Shown here one piece after another: positions 44,797 through 55,077 of a stretch of 64,000 nt of DNA. Positions within the stretch are counted from its first letter, which is position 1, and every line of letters starts with the position of its first letter. Both the position numbers and the translations under genes were made by a program. The notes beneath the pieces are model-generated. The model saw only the letters and a list, made by a program, of their open reading frames with translations, had not been told where the DNA came from and ran no database searches. This DNA comes from Psychromonas aquimarina ATCC BAA-1526 (GTDB lineage: Bacteria; Pseudomonadota; Gammaproteobacteria; Enterobacterales; Psychromonadaceae), in the NCBI RefSeq assembly GCF_000428725.1, contig NZ_AUAM01000013.1, positions 80,431 through 144,430 on the forward strand, in the 5' to 3' direction.

Positions 44797-47685
44797 CTAC
44801 TGATTAACATCATCCATCTCATTAAAGTATTCAACCTGCTCTCCAAGAGGCATCGCCTGATTATTCGAGCCCAGTGTCCACATAAAGAAGCCGCCGTAGC
44901 CTTCTTCATGCTGCCACTGAGTACGATATATATTATTTTCTCTTGTTTCAACAAAAGCACCGTTTGGTCCCCATTGACTGTTAATGGTATTACCTAGAAC
45001 CACTTTATCTTTATCCACATACTGGGCGTAGTTGTTCATTGCAACTTTATACAGGAAGTTCTCTCCTGCGTCGTAGGCCATCACATTAAAGAAGTCAAAC
45101 TTGTCACTTGCCGACTGCAGTAATGAAATCACCTCACCATGATGGCTAGAGCGGGCAGGTTCAACATAGGAACAGTTTTCAGTCACCGACGGCTGCTCAC
45201 AATTCACCGGATCTGCACCGACATGGTAAGTTGTCAAAGAGAGCAGTGTATCGTGACCGACCTCTTCATCTGCACGTATCAAGTCGATTAACGCTTCCAG
45301 GTTTTCATTCTCCTGATCAGTGATTCGAGCCGCTTTTTCAAAATCAAAATCTAAACCGTCAAGAGTGATATAATCAGCAATTTGATATGCTTCAAAGTTA
45401 CATTCTTCCATCTCTACCGGCTCACCACTGCTGCCTAAACATTGACCATTGTGTATTTCATCTGCAGTCAGCCCTTTTTTATACACAGGGTACGGGGTTT
45501 TCAGCAGTTCAATTAAACCTTCCGCAATTTCTTCACGACTTTCAGGCGTATTTAAATACCCCCAGATACTTTCATAGGTCTGCCCGCCGAACGCAACTAA
45601 TACCGCTTTTTCCGGATCATCATGTTTAAGCTGCGTCCAGGATAAATAATTCGGCGCAAGCCAATGAGCATCATAAGCAGGTACATCAAACATGCCGTCT
45701 GAACTTAAAATTGTACCGTCTTGAGTCCATTGACCAAACGCCAGCAGGTAACCGTTACCATTAGACTCATTAATCTGAGCATAATCAGCAGGTAATCCCC
45801 AGGATGTCAGGTAGCTGATTGAGCGGTCAGGGTTGTCAGCAAGTCCCGTCCCGGGAACATCTTCTTGTACTTCAATATTTGAAACGGCAGTTTGCTGCTC
45901 AACATCTTCGCTGTTAACCGCTTTGGCATAAATTTTGTGCGCACCTACTGCGGCTCCGATCCAGTCATACTGGTAAGGTACTGTTTCTGCTGTATGAACT
46001 TTCTGATTATCGACATAAAACTCAACATGCTTAATTTCACCTTCAAAACTAGCCGCTTTAGCCGTAAGACTGATGGTACGCCCTTCAGTATAAGTTGAAC
46101 CGTCTGCAGGAGATGTCAGACTGACAACAACATCCTGATCCGTAACAGCCAGCGGTACAGGTGTGGTTTCTGTAAAACCGCCTTCCAGATCATAAGCCAC
46201 TGCTGTTAATACATAAGGACCTTCTGACTGCCCCGGCACAGATATAATATACTGTCCCTCTTCATCGGCTTCTGTACCCGTCGCCACAAGTTCCCCGCCG
46301 AGTAATACATCAACTTTTGTAATCTCACTTTCAGAAGAGGAAGCATCAACCGATACCACAAATTCCTGCTCAGGTGCGATACGCTCACCGGCTGCCGGTG
46401 ATAAAATATCAGCCTGCGGCGGCGGTGTTACATCACACGCACCAAGTTCGTCCCAGGCATCTGTCCAGGCGTCAGGATAATCCGGATGCCCGGTTCCCGG
46501 CGTCCATACCGGATCACCACACCAGCCGAAGACTTTACAGGAAAAGATAAAGCCGACATTAGAAACCTGATCTCCAACCTGGTAAGCAATACCGTCTTCA
46601 TACTGCGGTACAGCACCGCAGCTGCTACTGCTGTCAGTTACGGTAATTGAAAGACTGGAACTTGCTTCTAACTCCGCTTGATCAACGGCCTTGGCATGAA
46701 TTTCAATGCTGCCGAGCGTATCGGCTGTATAATCACAGCTGTAAACATCACTTGGTGCATCCGGATCCGCCAGTCTGGTACAGATCTCGTTATTATTTGC
46801 ATAGAAAGTCACTGAAACAAGATCGTCATCCGCATCGCTAACATTAGCAGAGACTTCAAGCTGATCATTAAGCTTATGGCTGCTGCCGTCTGCAGGAGTT
46901 AAAAAGTTAATAATCGGCGGATTGACAGGCTCTTGTGAAGAAGTAACCTCAACATTCACAGACTGCTGTTCAATATTATCGCCGGCTTCATTAAAAGCGA
47001 TTACACTGATAACTGTATCTCCAGCTGCAGAAGGCGTCCAGGTATGTGTGTATACCTCTTTGTCGTCTTCTATCTGCTGCTCAGAAATCCGCTCATTTTG
47101 TGCCCAGAACTCTACTTTAACCGCATCTTCACCAGTTATCTGTGCTGAAATATCAACTGCTTCAGAAACCGGCAGTTCAGCACCGGACTGAGGTGATAAA
47201 ATAGTCACCTCAACATCACTTGGTGTCCCCTCTTCCTGAGTAATCACCTTAACGGACTCTTCAAAAGCGTTAAGATCTGCAATCTGTCCGCCCAGAGAAA
47301 CAACCAGAGTAAAAGACTCGCCAGGCTGCAGTATATGATCGACCCAGTCACCCTCTGGGAACTTAATTTCCACATCATGCACAATACCGTTACTTCCCGG
47401 CGTATGCACAGTATTCAGAGTCGGGTAACTAAGATCCGATGAGCGCCAGCCCATATCCGACGTAGACTGCTCCAGCACAAACTGCACTACAGCATCCGTT
47501 AAATCAACCTCAACATTATCGTTGTTAACGACATGAATATCATATGTACTCCAGTACTGGCCTTCAGTCTGCGCTGAAACCTCAGTATTAAACTCACTGG
47601 CAACCGCACTGGCTAACGGAGAAAGAGCAAAACCAAGACTGAAAAGACCGATACCAATATTTCTACCAACATTTTTTGTAAACAT
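44797..47685 (-). CDS. Secreted multidomain GH18 chitinase
   Basis: Exported enzyme that cleaves chitin. The 962 residues begin with a signal peptide (about 1-29, cleavage after AVA). An N-terminal carbohydrate-binding-like domain follows, then Ig-like repeats (about 155-350), a CBM5/12 chitin-binding module (about 355-416, with YQVGDQV and WGDP-type aromatic residues), two more Ig-like repeats, and the C-terminal GH18 domain. The catalytic motif DGLDFDFE (about residue 778, Glu the proton donor) is intact, with FFNVMAYDAGE and GGFFMWTLGSNN completing the barrel. It stands alone with its own terminator. Confidence 0.93.
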   Translation of the reverse strand: MFTKNVGRNIGIGLFSLGFALSPLASAVASEFNTEVSAQTEGQYWSTYDIHVVNNDNVEVDLTDAVVQFVLEQSTSDMGWRSSDLSYPTLNTVHTPGSNGIVHDVEIKFPEGDWVDHILQPGESFTLVVSLGGQIADLNAFEESVKVITQEEGTPSDVEVTILSPQSGAELPVSEAVDISAQITGEDAVKVEFWAQNERISEQQIEDDKEVYTHTWTPSAAGDTVISVIAFNEAGDNIEQQSVNVEVTSSQEPVNPPIINFLTPADGSSHKLNDQLEVSANVSDADDDLVSVTFYANNNEICTRLADPDAPSDVYSCDYTADTLGSIEIHAKAVDQAELEASSSLSITVTDSSSSCGAVPQYEDGIAYQVGDQVSNVGFIFSCKVFGWCGDPVWTPGTGHPDYPDAWTDAWDELGACDVTPPPQADILSPAAGERIAPEQEFVVSVDASSSESEITKVDVLLGGELVATGTEADEEGQYIISVPGQSEGPYVLTAVAYDLEGGFTETTPVPLAVTDQDVVVSLTSPADGSTYTEGRTISLTAKAASFEGEIKHVEFYVDNQKVHTAETVPYQYDWIGAAVGAHKIYAKAVNSEDVEQQTAVSNIEVQEDVPGTGLADNPDRSISYLTSWGLPADYAQINESNGNGYLLAFGQWTQDGTILSSDGMFDVPAYDAHWLAPNYLSWTQLKHDDPEKAVLVAFGGQTYESIWGYLNTPESREEIAEGLIELLKTPYPVYKKGLTADEIHNGQCLGSSGEPVEMEECNFEAYQIADYITLDGLDFDFEKAARITDQENENLEALIDLIRADEEVGHDTLLSLTTYHVGADPVNCEQPSVTENCSYVEPARSSHHGEVISLLQSASDKFDFFNVMAYDAGENFLYKVAMNNYAQYVDKDKVVLGNTINSQWGPNGAFVETRENNIYRTQWQHEEGYGGFFMWTLGSNNQAMPLGEQVEYFNEMDDVNQ

Positions 47686-48008
47686 AAAAATTACCTTCTA
47701 GTTTTTTTAAAATAATAAAACCAGTCCTTGTTTTATTAACCGAACCCAGCTGTCACTTTATCAGAAGTTTCAAAACAGGATTAATGACTGCACTTTATCT
47801 TCTATATCAACACCTTATAAGTGATAACTTGTGAATAAATGTGAAAAGAAATGAATAGCCATAATATGAAGAAAAACGATGAAAAACACAGCAGACGGCG
47901 ATAAATAATGACGATTAAACAAACAGATTAACTATTTGTAATGCTCCTTCCACCTTTTTGAAATGTACGCCCAGGTAAACTTCAGTCATCAATCACAAGG
48001 AGATAAAC
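47686..48008. other. Divergent promoter region between chitinase and the PepSY gene
   Basis: No gene is seen. A palindrome AATAAAAC-N8-GTTTTATT at 47714-47737 lies 29 bases upstream of the chitinase start and could be an operator or mRNA hairpin. No clear CRP or NagC site was found by eye. Confidence 0.4.
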
Positions 48009-48563
48009 ATGAAACTAAATAAATTAAACAAACTAATCTGCGCTGCCGCCGCGCTTACCTCTTTTACAGCAGCAGCCGACAATGATGCTCTTTCACTACT
48101 GGTTTTAAAACGCGCCGATTTCACCATGGAGCAGGCGGTTGAAAAAGTAAGCAGTGACTATCCCGGACAAATCGTCGGATTTAAACTCGATGACCATAGA
48201 GGACAAAGCACCTATCAAATAAAAGTGCTTAACCTGCAGAAAGAAGATAAATATAAGCTCCACTTAAGCACCGAAGACGGCTCCTTACTTAAGGAGAAAA
48301 GCAGCAGTTTTAAAACACTGGGTTTTAACAGCTTAGACGATGGTGATTATCAGGCTCTGCGGGAACTGCAGGTTTCAGAATTCAATCTGCAGTCCACCAT
48401 AACCATACTCAATGAAAAATATAATGCACAGATCGTTGAGTTTGAATTAGAAAATGAAAAAGGCATTACCTTCTACAAATTTAAATTAATGGATCAGCAG
48501 GGCCGTAAACACGTTATTGTTGACGTAAAAACAGGTGAGATGAACAGTATTTTAAAAAGCTAA
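48009..48563 (+). CDS. Periplasmic PepSY-domain protein
   Basis: Exported protein of 184 residues with a signal peptide (cleavage about after TAAA, residue 22) and two PepSY-type repeats: FTMEQAVEKVSSDYPGQIVGFKLDD (split across about 36-60) and a second from FNLQSTITILNEKYNAQIVEFELEN. Each continues with a YQIKV or YKFKL strand. PepSY domains are found in protease inhibitors and membrane-associated proteins; the role here is unknown. It has a strong Shine-Dalgarno (AAGGAG). No linked two-component genes. Confidence 0.82.
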   Translation: MKLNKLNKLICAAAALTSFTAAADNDALSLLVLKRADFTMEQAVEKVSSDYPGQIVGFKLDDHRGQSTYQIKVLNLQKEDKYKLHLSTEDGSLLKEKSSSFKTLGFNSLDDGDYQALRELQVSEFNLQSTITILNEKYNAQIVEFELENEKGITFYKFKLMDQQGRKHVIVDVKTGEMNSILKS

Positions 48564-48619
48564 TCCCGCAGCCGAGAAGCCCTGACAGCAGAAACAAACA
48601 GGGCTGTCCGCTAAGCGTA

Positions 48620-49138
48620 TTAACGGTGAACACTATTTTCCGCATCCAGCCAGATAGTAAACATCTGCTGGTCAGCCAGGCAGATATAGATTTCTAATTG
48701 TTTAAACTCTTCCCGGGAGCAGACTGCAAGTGCGACCTCGGCAGCCTCCCGATGAGGATAACCATATACCCCGCAGGATATTGCGGGAAAAGCGATACTT
48801 CGGCAGTGATTTTTAAGCGCTAAATGCAGCGAACTTAAATAAGCACTCTGCAGCAGCTCTTTCGGGTTAGGAACTTGATGATAAACAGGTCCCACGGTAT
48901 GAATAACATATTTAGCCGGCAGGTGACCCGCAGCAGTTATCCGCGCTTCCCCCGTCGGGCAGCGGATGCCGTTAACCGCTTTAACTTTACGACACTCTTC
49001 TAATAAAGCAGGGCCGGCAGCCCGGTGAATAGCACCGTCAACTCCCCCTCCTCCCAGCATCTGCGGATTAGCCGCATTTACAATGGCGTCCACTTGAGCT
49101 TTTGTTATATCCCCCTGGACAATAAATATATTGTTCAT
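48620..49138 (-). CDS. ymdB: Macrodomain protein (YmdB-type O-acetyl-ADP-ribose deacetylase)
   Basis: Cytosolic macrodomain of 172 residues predicted to bind ADP-ribose and remove acetyl from O-acetyl-ADP-ribose; E. coli YmdB also modulates RNase III. Ligand-binding motifs are [35 protein letters not shown] and [18 protein letters not shown] start at ATG 49138; an upstream frame to 49162 adds eight codons without need. It has single-gene context. Confidence 0.9.
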   Translation of the reverse strand: MNNIFIVQGDITKAQVDAIVNAANPQMLGGGGVDGAIHRAAGPALLEECRKVKAVNGIRCPTGEARITAAGHLPAKYVIHTVGPVYHQVPNPKELLQSAYLSSLHLALKNHCRSIAFPAISCGVYGYPHREAAEVALAVCSREEFKQLEIYICLADQQMFTIWLDAENSVHR

Positions 49139-49563
49139 CTGCTTTAACTCCCTGCACATCACTTAAACAGAAAAGTATAACCTCTGTCGAAAAAAACACC
49201 TGCAAGGCTAAAAAACATACAAACAGTATTTTTTGTGACCTCCTCCATATTTATTCATAAGAAGTGCATAGTTATTTGATCATTGCACAATTAACAACCA
49301 CAACACAGGACATATCAGAAAAATATCTATTAAATAGCATCGCGCCGCTTAAAACTTAGTTTTACACAAAGTGCAGGGAATGGGCGGCTTTAGTAACAAC
49401 TCTATAGGTCTATAACTGTTTGCGGCTCCTGCTCAAGCAGTTTTTCTATAGGTTATAAAAATTAAAATGCGGCAGCGGCACAGACTAGTTTACAGGTGGA
49501 AAAACCGTTAATTAAACAATCTATTGCTCTGCTTTTTTAAAGCCGAATATAAGGATATAACAG
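49139..49563. other. Divergent region between ymdB and the pullulanase gene
   Basis: No gene is seen. CTATAGGT followed by TATAA occurs twice (49402-49415 and 49446-49458), a short direct repeat 44 bases apart that could be a regulator site for the pullulanase gene. Confidence 0.35.
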
Positions 49564-52167
49564 ATGAATAAGAAGTTGCTGTTTGCAGGTATGATCACTG
49601 CATCCCTGACAGTTCAAGCCCAGTGGGAATTTCGCGGCACTGCAAATAACTGGCAGAGTACCGCCCTGCTGTACATATCGGGAAATTTGTATCAGACATG
49701 CCAGACTTTTACTGACCCGGATTCCCGTTTTAAAATTGACCGCTATGGTGACTGGAGCGAAAGCTATCCAGGCACTGATTACCGTGTAACTGGCGATAAA
49801 AGTTATAGAATAAACTTTTATTCAGACAGCCACGTTATCGAAACAACAGAGGTGACAGACTGCAGCGGTGATAACGGTGATAACGGTGATCCCGCTGATT
49901 ATGCACAAAATTTTACCAGCCTGAACTTTCGCGGCACAGCTAATGCGTGGGCCTCGACGGCAATGCAGTTAGCTGCCGATAATACCTGGCAGCTGACCGT
50001 GACACTGGACGGACAGGATCAGCAGCGTTTTAAATTTGACCTGCTCGGCGACTGGACGCAAAACTACGGTGATAGCGATGCTGACGGCTCTTTAGATCTC
50101 GGCGGCAGTGATATATTTACATCGGCTTCCGGCGACTACATCATTGAAGTAAATGATGCTTCACTGACTTACAGCCTGACTCCAGCAGACGGCTGCAGCG
50201 TAGACTGCGCAGATTCAAGCAGTGACACATTAGGCGCAGCCTACTCAACAGACAGTACGACCTTCTCTATCTGGTCGCCGCAGCACAGCAATGTAAAAGT
50301 ACGTGTTAACGGTGTTGAATATACCATGAACAAGGTCGCCGACTTTGCTGGTTACAGTGATATTTACCAGGTTAAAGTCAATGGAGATCTTCACCTGCAG
50401 GAATACACCTATTTAATTAACGGCATTCAGGTACGCGACCCTTACGGTAAAATGGCCAAACCCGGTACAGGTGACTACGAAGCTGTTAATATCGTGATGG
50501 ATATGTCCCGCACCGAACCAGCCGGCGGATGGGCGACACGCCCGGCTTTAATTGAGCGTGAAGATGCAGTTATCTACGAAGCCCATGTACGTGATTTCAC
50601 CATCGATTCCAGCTCAGGTGTCAGTGCTGGTAATCATGGTAAATTTATGGGTATGGTCGAAACGGGCACCCGTTATAACGGAGTAAAAACCGGCATCGAT
50701 CATCTCAAAGAGCTGGGAGTAACTCATGTGCAGCTGCTGCCGGTATATGACTTCGCAACCTGTGACGGTCTGCCGGACAGTAACAGCTGTTATAACTGGG
50801 GTTACGATCCGCGTAACTTTAATATTCCCGAAGATCGTTATTCTAAAGTACCAACGGACTACGAAGAGCGTGCACGTGAATTTAAAACCATGGTTAATGA
50901 ATTCCATAAAGCCGGTATCCGCGTCATTATGGATGTTGTTTATAACCACACCTATAACAAACTGATGTTTGAAAATATCACCGGGCAGTATTACACCGCG
51001 ACAGATCTCTCCGGTACCGGAAATTCTATCGACGCCGACGTACCTATGGTCAGCCGTATGATTCAGGACTCACTGGAGTTCTGGGTAGATGAATACGGCA
51101 TTGACGGCTTCCGCTTCGATCTGATCGGTATATTCTCCTATCAGGAAGTGGAGAAATGGGGACACTATATGAACAGCACTTTCCCGGACCGTAACTTACT
51201 GCTCTACGGCGAGCCCTGGAACGGTTATGCATCGGATCCAAAAAATGATCAGCGTGTCCGCTACGGTACAACCCATAATATGGTAGAAGAACATGTCGGT
51301 GTCTTTAACGGAGCATACCGTGAAGCGATTAAAGGCTCTAATGACGGTACGCAGACCGGATTTATGTTTAACAATCTAGCGGCAGCTGACTCCGGCTGGA
51401 GCATCTACGACGGTTTACGCGGCTCTGCTTATGATGCCAGTGACAGCCGCAACGGAGAGTGGTTCCGCAACTATGCAGCCGATCCGGAACAGTCGATCAA
51501 CTATATCTCTGCCCACGATAATTTCGGCCTGTGGGATAAAGTTTACCTCAGCCTGGCGTCCGACGTGTCGCAAAACAGTTCGCATCAGGTTAACTGGTTA
51601 ACACCGCCTGCGGATCTCGGTTATGCAAAACGAGTTGTAAACTTCGGTATGGGCATGGTACTGACTAGTCAGGGCATTCCATTTATTCATTCTGGTGACG
51701 AGTTCCTGCGCACTAAAACCAACAACCAGGAGATGTGGAGTGCATCGGCATGGAATTATGGAGAGCACGGCGGGACTCATAATACCTATAATGCACCGGA
51801 CAGCTTCAACGCAGTTCGCTGGGCAGATAAAGTCGACAATGCGCCGACCTTCAACTACTTCAAATCACTGATCAGCCTGCGCCGCAGTCATGCCGGTATG
51901 CGCATGAACACTAATCAGGAAATAGCGCAGTACATGGTCGTTGATCGCCCGGATGCTTTTGCAGGGCAGGTAGTCAGTGCTTACATCACTTATCCTGAAG
52001 ACAGTAAAAAACTGTTTATTGTCTATAACAGCGGTAATAATCAAAATATCACCCTGCCTTCAGGAAACTGGACAAAAGCAGCTGATGCTAACGGTGCAAG
52101 CAATATAAGCGGCCTGTCAGGTAGTGCAGTGGTAGAGGGCACTGCTGTGACTGTCTTTACTCAGTAA
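49564..52167 (+). CDS. Secreted type I pullulanase (GH13) with two N-terminal carbohydrate-binding-like repeats
   Basis: Debranching enzyme cutting alpha-1,6 links in pullulan or starch. The 867 residues have a signal peptide (1 to about 19), two similar modules opening with FRGTANNWQSTA and FRGTANAWASTA, a CBM48-like N domain (FSIWSPQHSNVKVRVNG), and the GH13 catalytic barrel. The type I pullulanase motif YNWGYDP is at about 411. GH13 regions are DVVYNHT, GFRFDLIG (nucleophile Asp), YGEPW (acid Glu) and SAHDN. No lipobox, so it is probably secreted or periplasmic. Confidence 0.93.
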   Translation: MNKKLLFAGMITASLTVQAQWEFRGTANNWQSTALLYISGNLYQTCQTFTDPDSRFKIDRYGDWSESYPGTDYRVTGDKSYRINFYSDSHVIETTEVTDCSGDNGDNGDPADYAQNFTSLNFRGTANAWASTAMQLAADNTWQLTVTLDGQDQQRFKFDLLGDWTQNYGDSDADGSLDLGGSDIFTSASGDYIIEVNDASLTYSLTPADGCSVDCADSSSDTLGAAYSTDSTTFSIWSPQHSNVKVRVNGVEYTMNKVADFAGYSDIYQVKVNGDLHLQEYTYLINGIQVRDPYGKMAKPGTGDYEAVNIVMDMSRTEPAGGWATRPALIEREDAVIYEAHVRDFTIDSSSGVSAGNHGKFMGMVETGTRYNGVKTGIDHLKELGVTHVQLLPVYDFATCDGLPDSNSCYNWGYDPRNFNIPEDRYSKVPTDYEERAREFKTMVNEFHKAGIRVIMDVVYNHTYNKLMFENITGQYYTATDLSGTGNSIDADVPMVSRMIQDSLEFWVDEYGIDGFRFDLIGIFSYQEVEKWGHYMNSTFPDRNLLLYGEPWNGYASDPKNDQRVRYGTTHNMVEEHVGVFNGAYREAIKGSNDGTQTGFMFNNLAAADSGWSIYDGLRGSAYDASDSRNGEWFRNYAADPEQSINYISAHDNFGLWDKVYLSLASDVSQNSSHQVNWLTPPADLGYAKRVVNFGMGMVLTSQGIPFIHSGDEFLRTKTNNQEMWSASAWNYGEHGGTHNTYNAPDSFNAVRWADKVDNAPTFNYFKSLISLRRSHAGMRMNTNQEIAQYMVVDRPDAFAGQVVSAYITYPEDSKKLFIVYNSGNNQNITLPSGNWTKAADANGASNISGLSGSAVVEGTAVTVFTQ

Positions 52168-52514
52168 AATTAACCGTTATTAACATCCCCTGTGTATTCG
52201 GGGGATGTTGTATCATTTTTGAGAGCTTAGGTGTAAGACTGAAGAACAGATAAAGTCGACAGCGTGTAAGCTCTCTCTCTGTAAAAAATCCCGCCAAGAT
52301 AAAACCACCCGCATTACTAAGCAGCGGCTGCACTCTTAGGCCAGAAAATTGAATTGTATAAAAAACAGTCTTACAATTTTCACAACAGGCAGTTATAAGA
52401 AAAAGTAATTATTCTTATAACAATTCTGCATATGTTTTTCAGTCCAAAGTACAAATGAGCTGACTTATTTAACTGATGATCTCCCTATAACTATAAAGGG
52501 GCTGGAGTAAAATT
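52168..52514. other. Intergenic region after the pullulanase gene
   Basis: A hairpin AACATCCCC/GGGGATGTT at 52182-52209 followed by a loose T-rich tail probably ends the pullulanase transcript. A perfect inverted repeat GTTATAAGAA-N10-TTCTTATAAC lies at 52392-52421, about 94 bases before the next gene. No coding frame is seen. Confidence 0.55.
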
Positions 52515-53270
52515 ATGAAGGCAATATTTGCTGCATTCATTCTGTTTTTTAGCAGCCTTGCTTATGCTCAGGTGCAGCTGAAAGTATGTACAGATGCAAG
52601 CACATGGTATCCCTTTACTTTTGAAAAAAACGGGATCTCAAAAGGTATTCATGTTGATGTGGTCAGCTCTGCCTGTGAAAAATTAAACTGGAGCTGCTCA
52701 TTTAAACCTTTACCCTGGAAGAGGTGCCTGCAGGAAACCTTTCAGGGTAAATATGATGCAATAGTTTCAGCTTCTTACACAGAAGAAAGAGCCGAATATT
52801 TGTACTATCCAGAAAAAATGCAGGGTGTAAAAAAATCAAAATGGCGAATTACTCAGGTGGAGTACATAGTTGTTACTCATCCAAATCTAAAATATAAATT
52901 TACAGGAGATCTTAGCACCTTACCTAAGCCTATTAGAGCTCCCTTGGGTTATTCCATCGTAGATGACCTTAGAAAAAAAGGCATTGAGGTTTTAACCGAT
53001 CAAAAAGCAGAGACCAATTTTATCAAAGTAATTAAGGCCAAACGAGGTTCAATTATCAGCCCGCCTGGAACTGCTGAGCTTCTTATTAAAAAATTTAATT
53101 TAGATGCTTCTACCCAGATTCATGAAAAACCAATTGCATCAAAGTCATACTTTATGCCTTTTTCTAAAAAAACAAAAATTCTTCAAGCGCGGCGTTTAGA
53201 AATGTGGCAGACAATTATTTTAATACGAGAGAATAAAGCGCTGTATAATAAGATTATATCAAGTTATTAA
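52515..53270 (+). CDS. Periplasmic solute-binding protein (SBP family 3-like)
   Basis: Exported protein of 251 residues: signal peptide to about residue 19 (AYA), then an amino-acid-type solute-binding fold opening LKVCTDASTWYPFTFEKNG. The block LPWKRCLQETFQGKYDAIVSAS is shared with the gene at 55078 (LPWKRALAQTQNGDFDATSW). No permease or ATPase genes are adjacent, so it may serve a remote transporter or a sensor rather than form its own system. Ligand unknown. Confidence 0.82.
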   Translation: MKAIFAAFILFFSSLAYAQVQLKVCTDASTWYPFTFEKNGISKGIHVDVVSSACEKLNWSCSFKPLPWKRCLQETFQGKYDAIVSASYTEERAEYLYYPEKMQGVKKSKWRITQVEYIVVTHPNLKYKFTGDLSTLPKPIRAPLGYSIVDDLRKKGIEVLTDQKAETNFIKVIKAKRGSIISPPGTAELLIKKFNLDASTQIHEKPIASKSYFMPFSKKTKILQARRLEMWQTIILIRENKALYNKIISSY

Positions 53271-53365
53271 GTAAGCGATAATGAGGTTAGCGATTCTGCT
53301 TGTAGGGAAAGCAAGACTGGAAGTACTTGATAATTGAGCACTTACTCAGTCTCCTGCTCTGTGAT

Positions 53366-53761
53366 TTATACACTTGACGCTGAAGCGATCTCATTCCCTG
53401 AATCAATTTCTTTAATAAAAAACAAAATGTCTCCTCCCTGTAACTTAATATGTGCACTATAATTTTTTCCCGATTCAATAAAGGCAGTCACCTTGGCAGA
53501 AGCCGTACTGGTTCCTCTATTGCTGTATCTGTAATAACTGAGATCAAATACATGGGTACCAGGCTCAATGTTGATCGCTTGCTGATATGGAAAATGATCA
53601 TAATCTAATGTCTGTCCATTTACAGCCTCAAATGCAACGCTTCCATTATTGTAACTTCCTATGATTGTTGCCGCTTTATCTGTATCAAAATCACTGGGAA
53701 GATTATAAGAAGAACAGCCCTGCAGGATAAGCAGCAGTATAAAACAAAATATTTTTTTCAT
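53366..53761 (-). CDS. Predicted lipoprotein of unknown function
   Basis: Family not recognised. The 131 residues have a lipoprotein signal (MKKIFCFILLLILQGC, lipidated Cys16). The rest is beta-rich, with IEPGTHVFDLSYYRYS resembling the anchor-like beta-sandwich seen in PEGA-type domains, but this is a weak resemblance. AAAGGTG precedes the ATG. It is convergent with the solute-binding gene at 52515. Confidence 0.7.
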   Translation of the reverse strand: MKKIFCFILLLILQGCSSYNLPSDFDTDKAATIIGSYNNGSVAFEAVNGQTLDYDHFPYQQAINIEPGTHVFDLSYYRYSNRGTSTASAKVTAFIESGKNYSAHIKLQGGDILFFIKEIDSGNEIASASSV

Positions 53762-54397
53762 CTAGAACACCTTTATTATAAAACGATGATGAGTTTATAT
53801 GCTTAACGAACCACATCACAAATAAAACAATAGTTTATAACAAAACAGGCGCGAATAAACAGCATTTTATTAGCCTAAAAGTCAATAACTAGTTCAAAAA
53901 AGGAATATAGATATACTTTAGTCCGATAAACTTTAACATAACCTTTAAATATCAATCAATTATAATAAACCTGCATGTACATAAAGACAGCAGACTCTAA
54001 AGAACAACAAAGCAAACATTTATTGACAATACAATTCCCACATGAACTTTAAGTGATTAATTGATCACAGGTGTTTTAAATTTTAAAGGTAAGTTTTTTT
54101 GCTGATGGAGGAGGGAGGAAAAATAAGCAGGTAATAACTGAGGCGTATCTTTTTAAATTTATTGTTCTGTGCTTTTCAGAGTAACCACAAAGTGAGCTAA
54201 ACTCACCCGCCCACTTTTATTCAAAAGGAAAATAAGCACATTAGCATTTCCATAATTAAATAGAGTGAAACAAAAGAAAAGCAGCTGGCACTAACATATA
54301 TTCACTTTGATATGCCTAGTGCTTACGATTCGGGTCAGTCTTGTTATTTATCTAAAGAGGCAAAAACAAGACCGGCCCAACCTTTTTTACTTAACCG
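53762..54397. other. Gene-poor AT-rich region
   Basis: About 640 bases with no credible gene. Near 54345-54379 GTCTTGTT and AACAAGAC could pair around a 19-base loop, but without a T run. Otherwise I see nothing. Confidence 0.4.
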
Positions 54398-54742
54398 TTA
54401 TGCTTCTTTAGGGTTAAAACCATAAAAATTATCTTCCTGTTGTCCGTTCTGGACAAAAAAGATAATTAAAATAACAGCACCGATAAGTGGAATTAAAGCA
54501 ATTAACTGCCACCAGCCGCTTCGCCCAGTGTCATGCAGTCTTCTTGTAGCAAGACTTAAACTCGGGATAAATAAAGCTAAACTCAAAATAGCTGTAAATA
54601 TCGGCATTGCAATTAGGCCGTCAATTATTGAAGCAACAACAGCAATAATCATATAAAAGAGAACAAACATCCAGTACTCTTTTCTTCTCGCTCTTCCGGA
54701 AAAATCTGCATACTGTTGTAACGCTTTGATAAAATAATTCAT
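54398..54742 (-). CDS. DUF805 family membrane protein
   Basis: Small inner-membrane protein of 114 residues with four hydrophobic segments. FSGRARRKEYWMFVLFYMI and ATRRLHDTGRSGWWQLIALIPLIG are diagnostic of DUF805 (YhaH/YhaI-like), whose function is unknown. It has a good Shine-Dalgarno (AAGGAT). It is isolated, with gene-poor DNA on both sides. Confidence 0.9.
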   Translation of the reverse strand: MNYFIKALQQYADFSGRARRKEYWMFVLFYMIIAVVASIIDGLIAMPIFTAILSLALFIPSLSLATRRLHDTGRSGWWQLIALIPLIGAVILIIFFVQNGQQEDNFYGFNPKEA

Positions 54743-55077
54743 TTGTAACTATCCTTATTAATAAAACCAATATCTTATTTGAATAGAAAAGTCCGTCTTT
54801 CTAAAAGAAGCACGAAACCATCAAGTTTTTGTAAACGGCCGAAGGATACCTGACAAAAAATAAAAATCAATAACACAACAAAATAAGACAGGCAAATATC
54901 ATAAGGCATTCGACATTTTTCCAAATCAAACAGAATATCTAAAGCTTTTCCTATATGATTTTATTCGGAATCAGTCAAATAAATTTCAGCTGTCCAAATC
55001 TATGTTATGTTGGACTTACAATAATACTGTTGTTTCTGAACTATGCTTAGGGGGTGAAAGTATTTGAGGAACCTATA
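54743..55077. other. Divergent region before the second solute-binding gene
   Basis: No gene and no strong repeat seen. It should hold the promoters of the DUF805 gene and of the gene at 55078. Confidence 0.35.

Noticed and set aside
47820..47860. CRP site before the chitinase gene
   Set aside because: Only one half-site (TGTGA) is present; the other half does not match.
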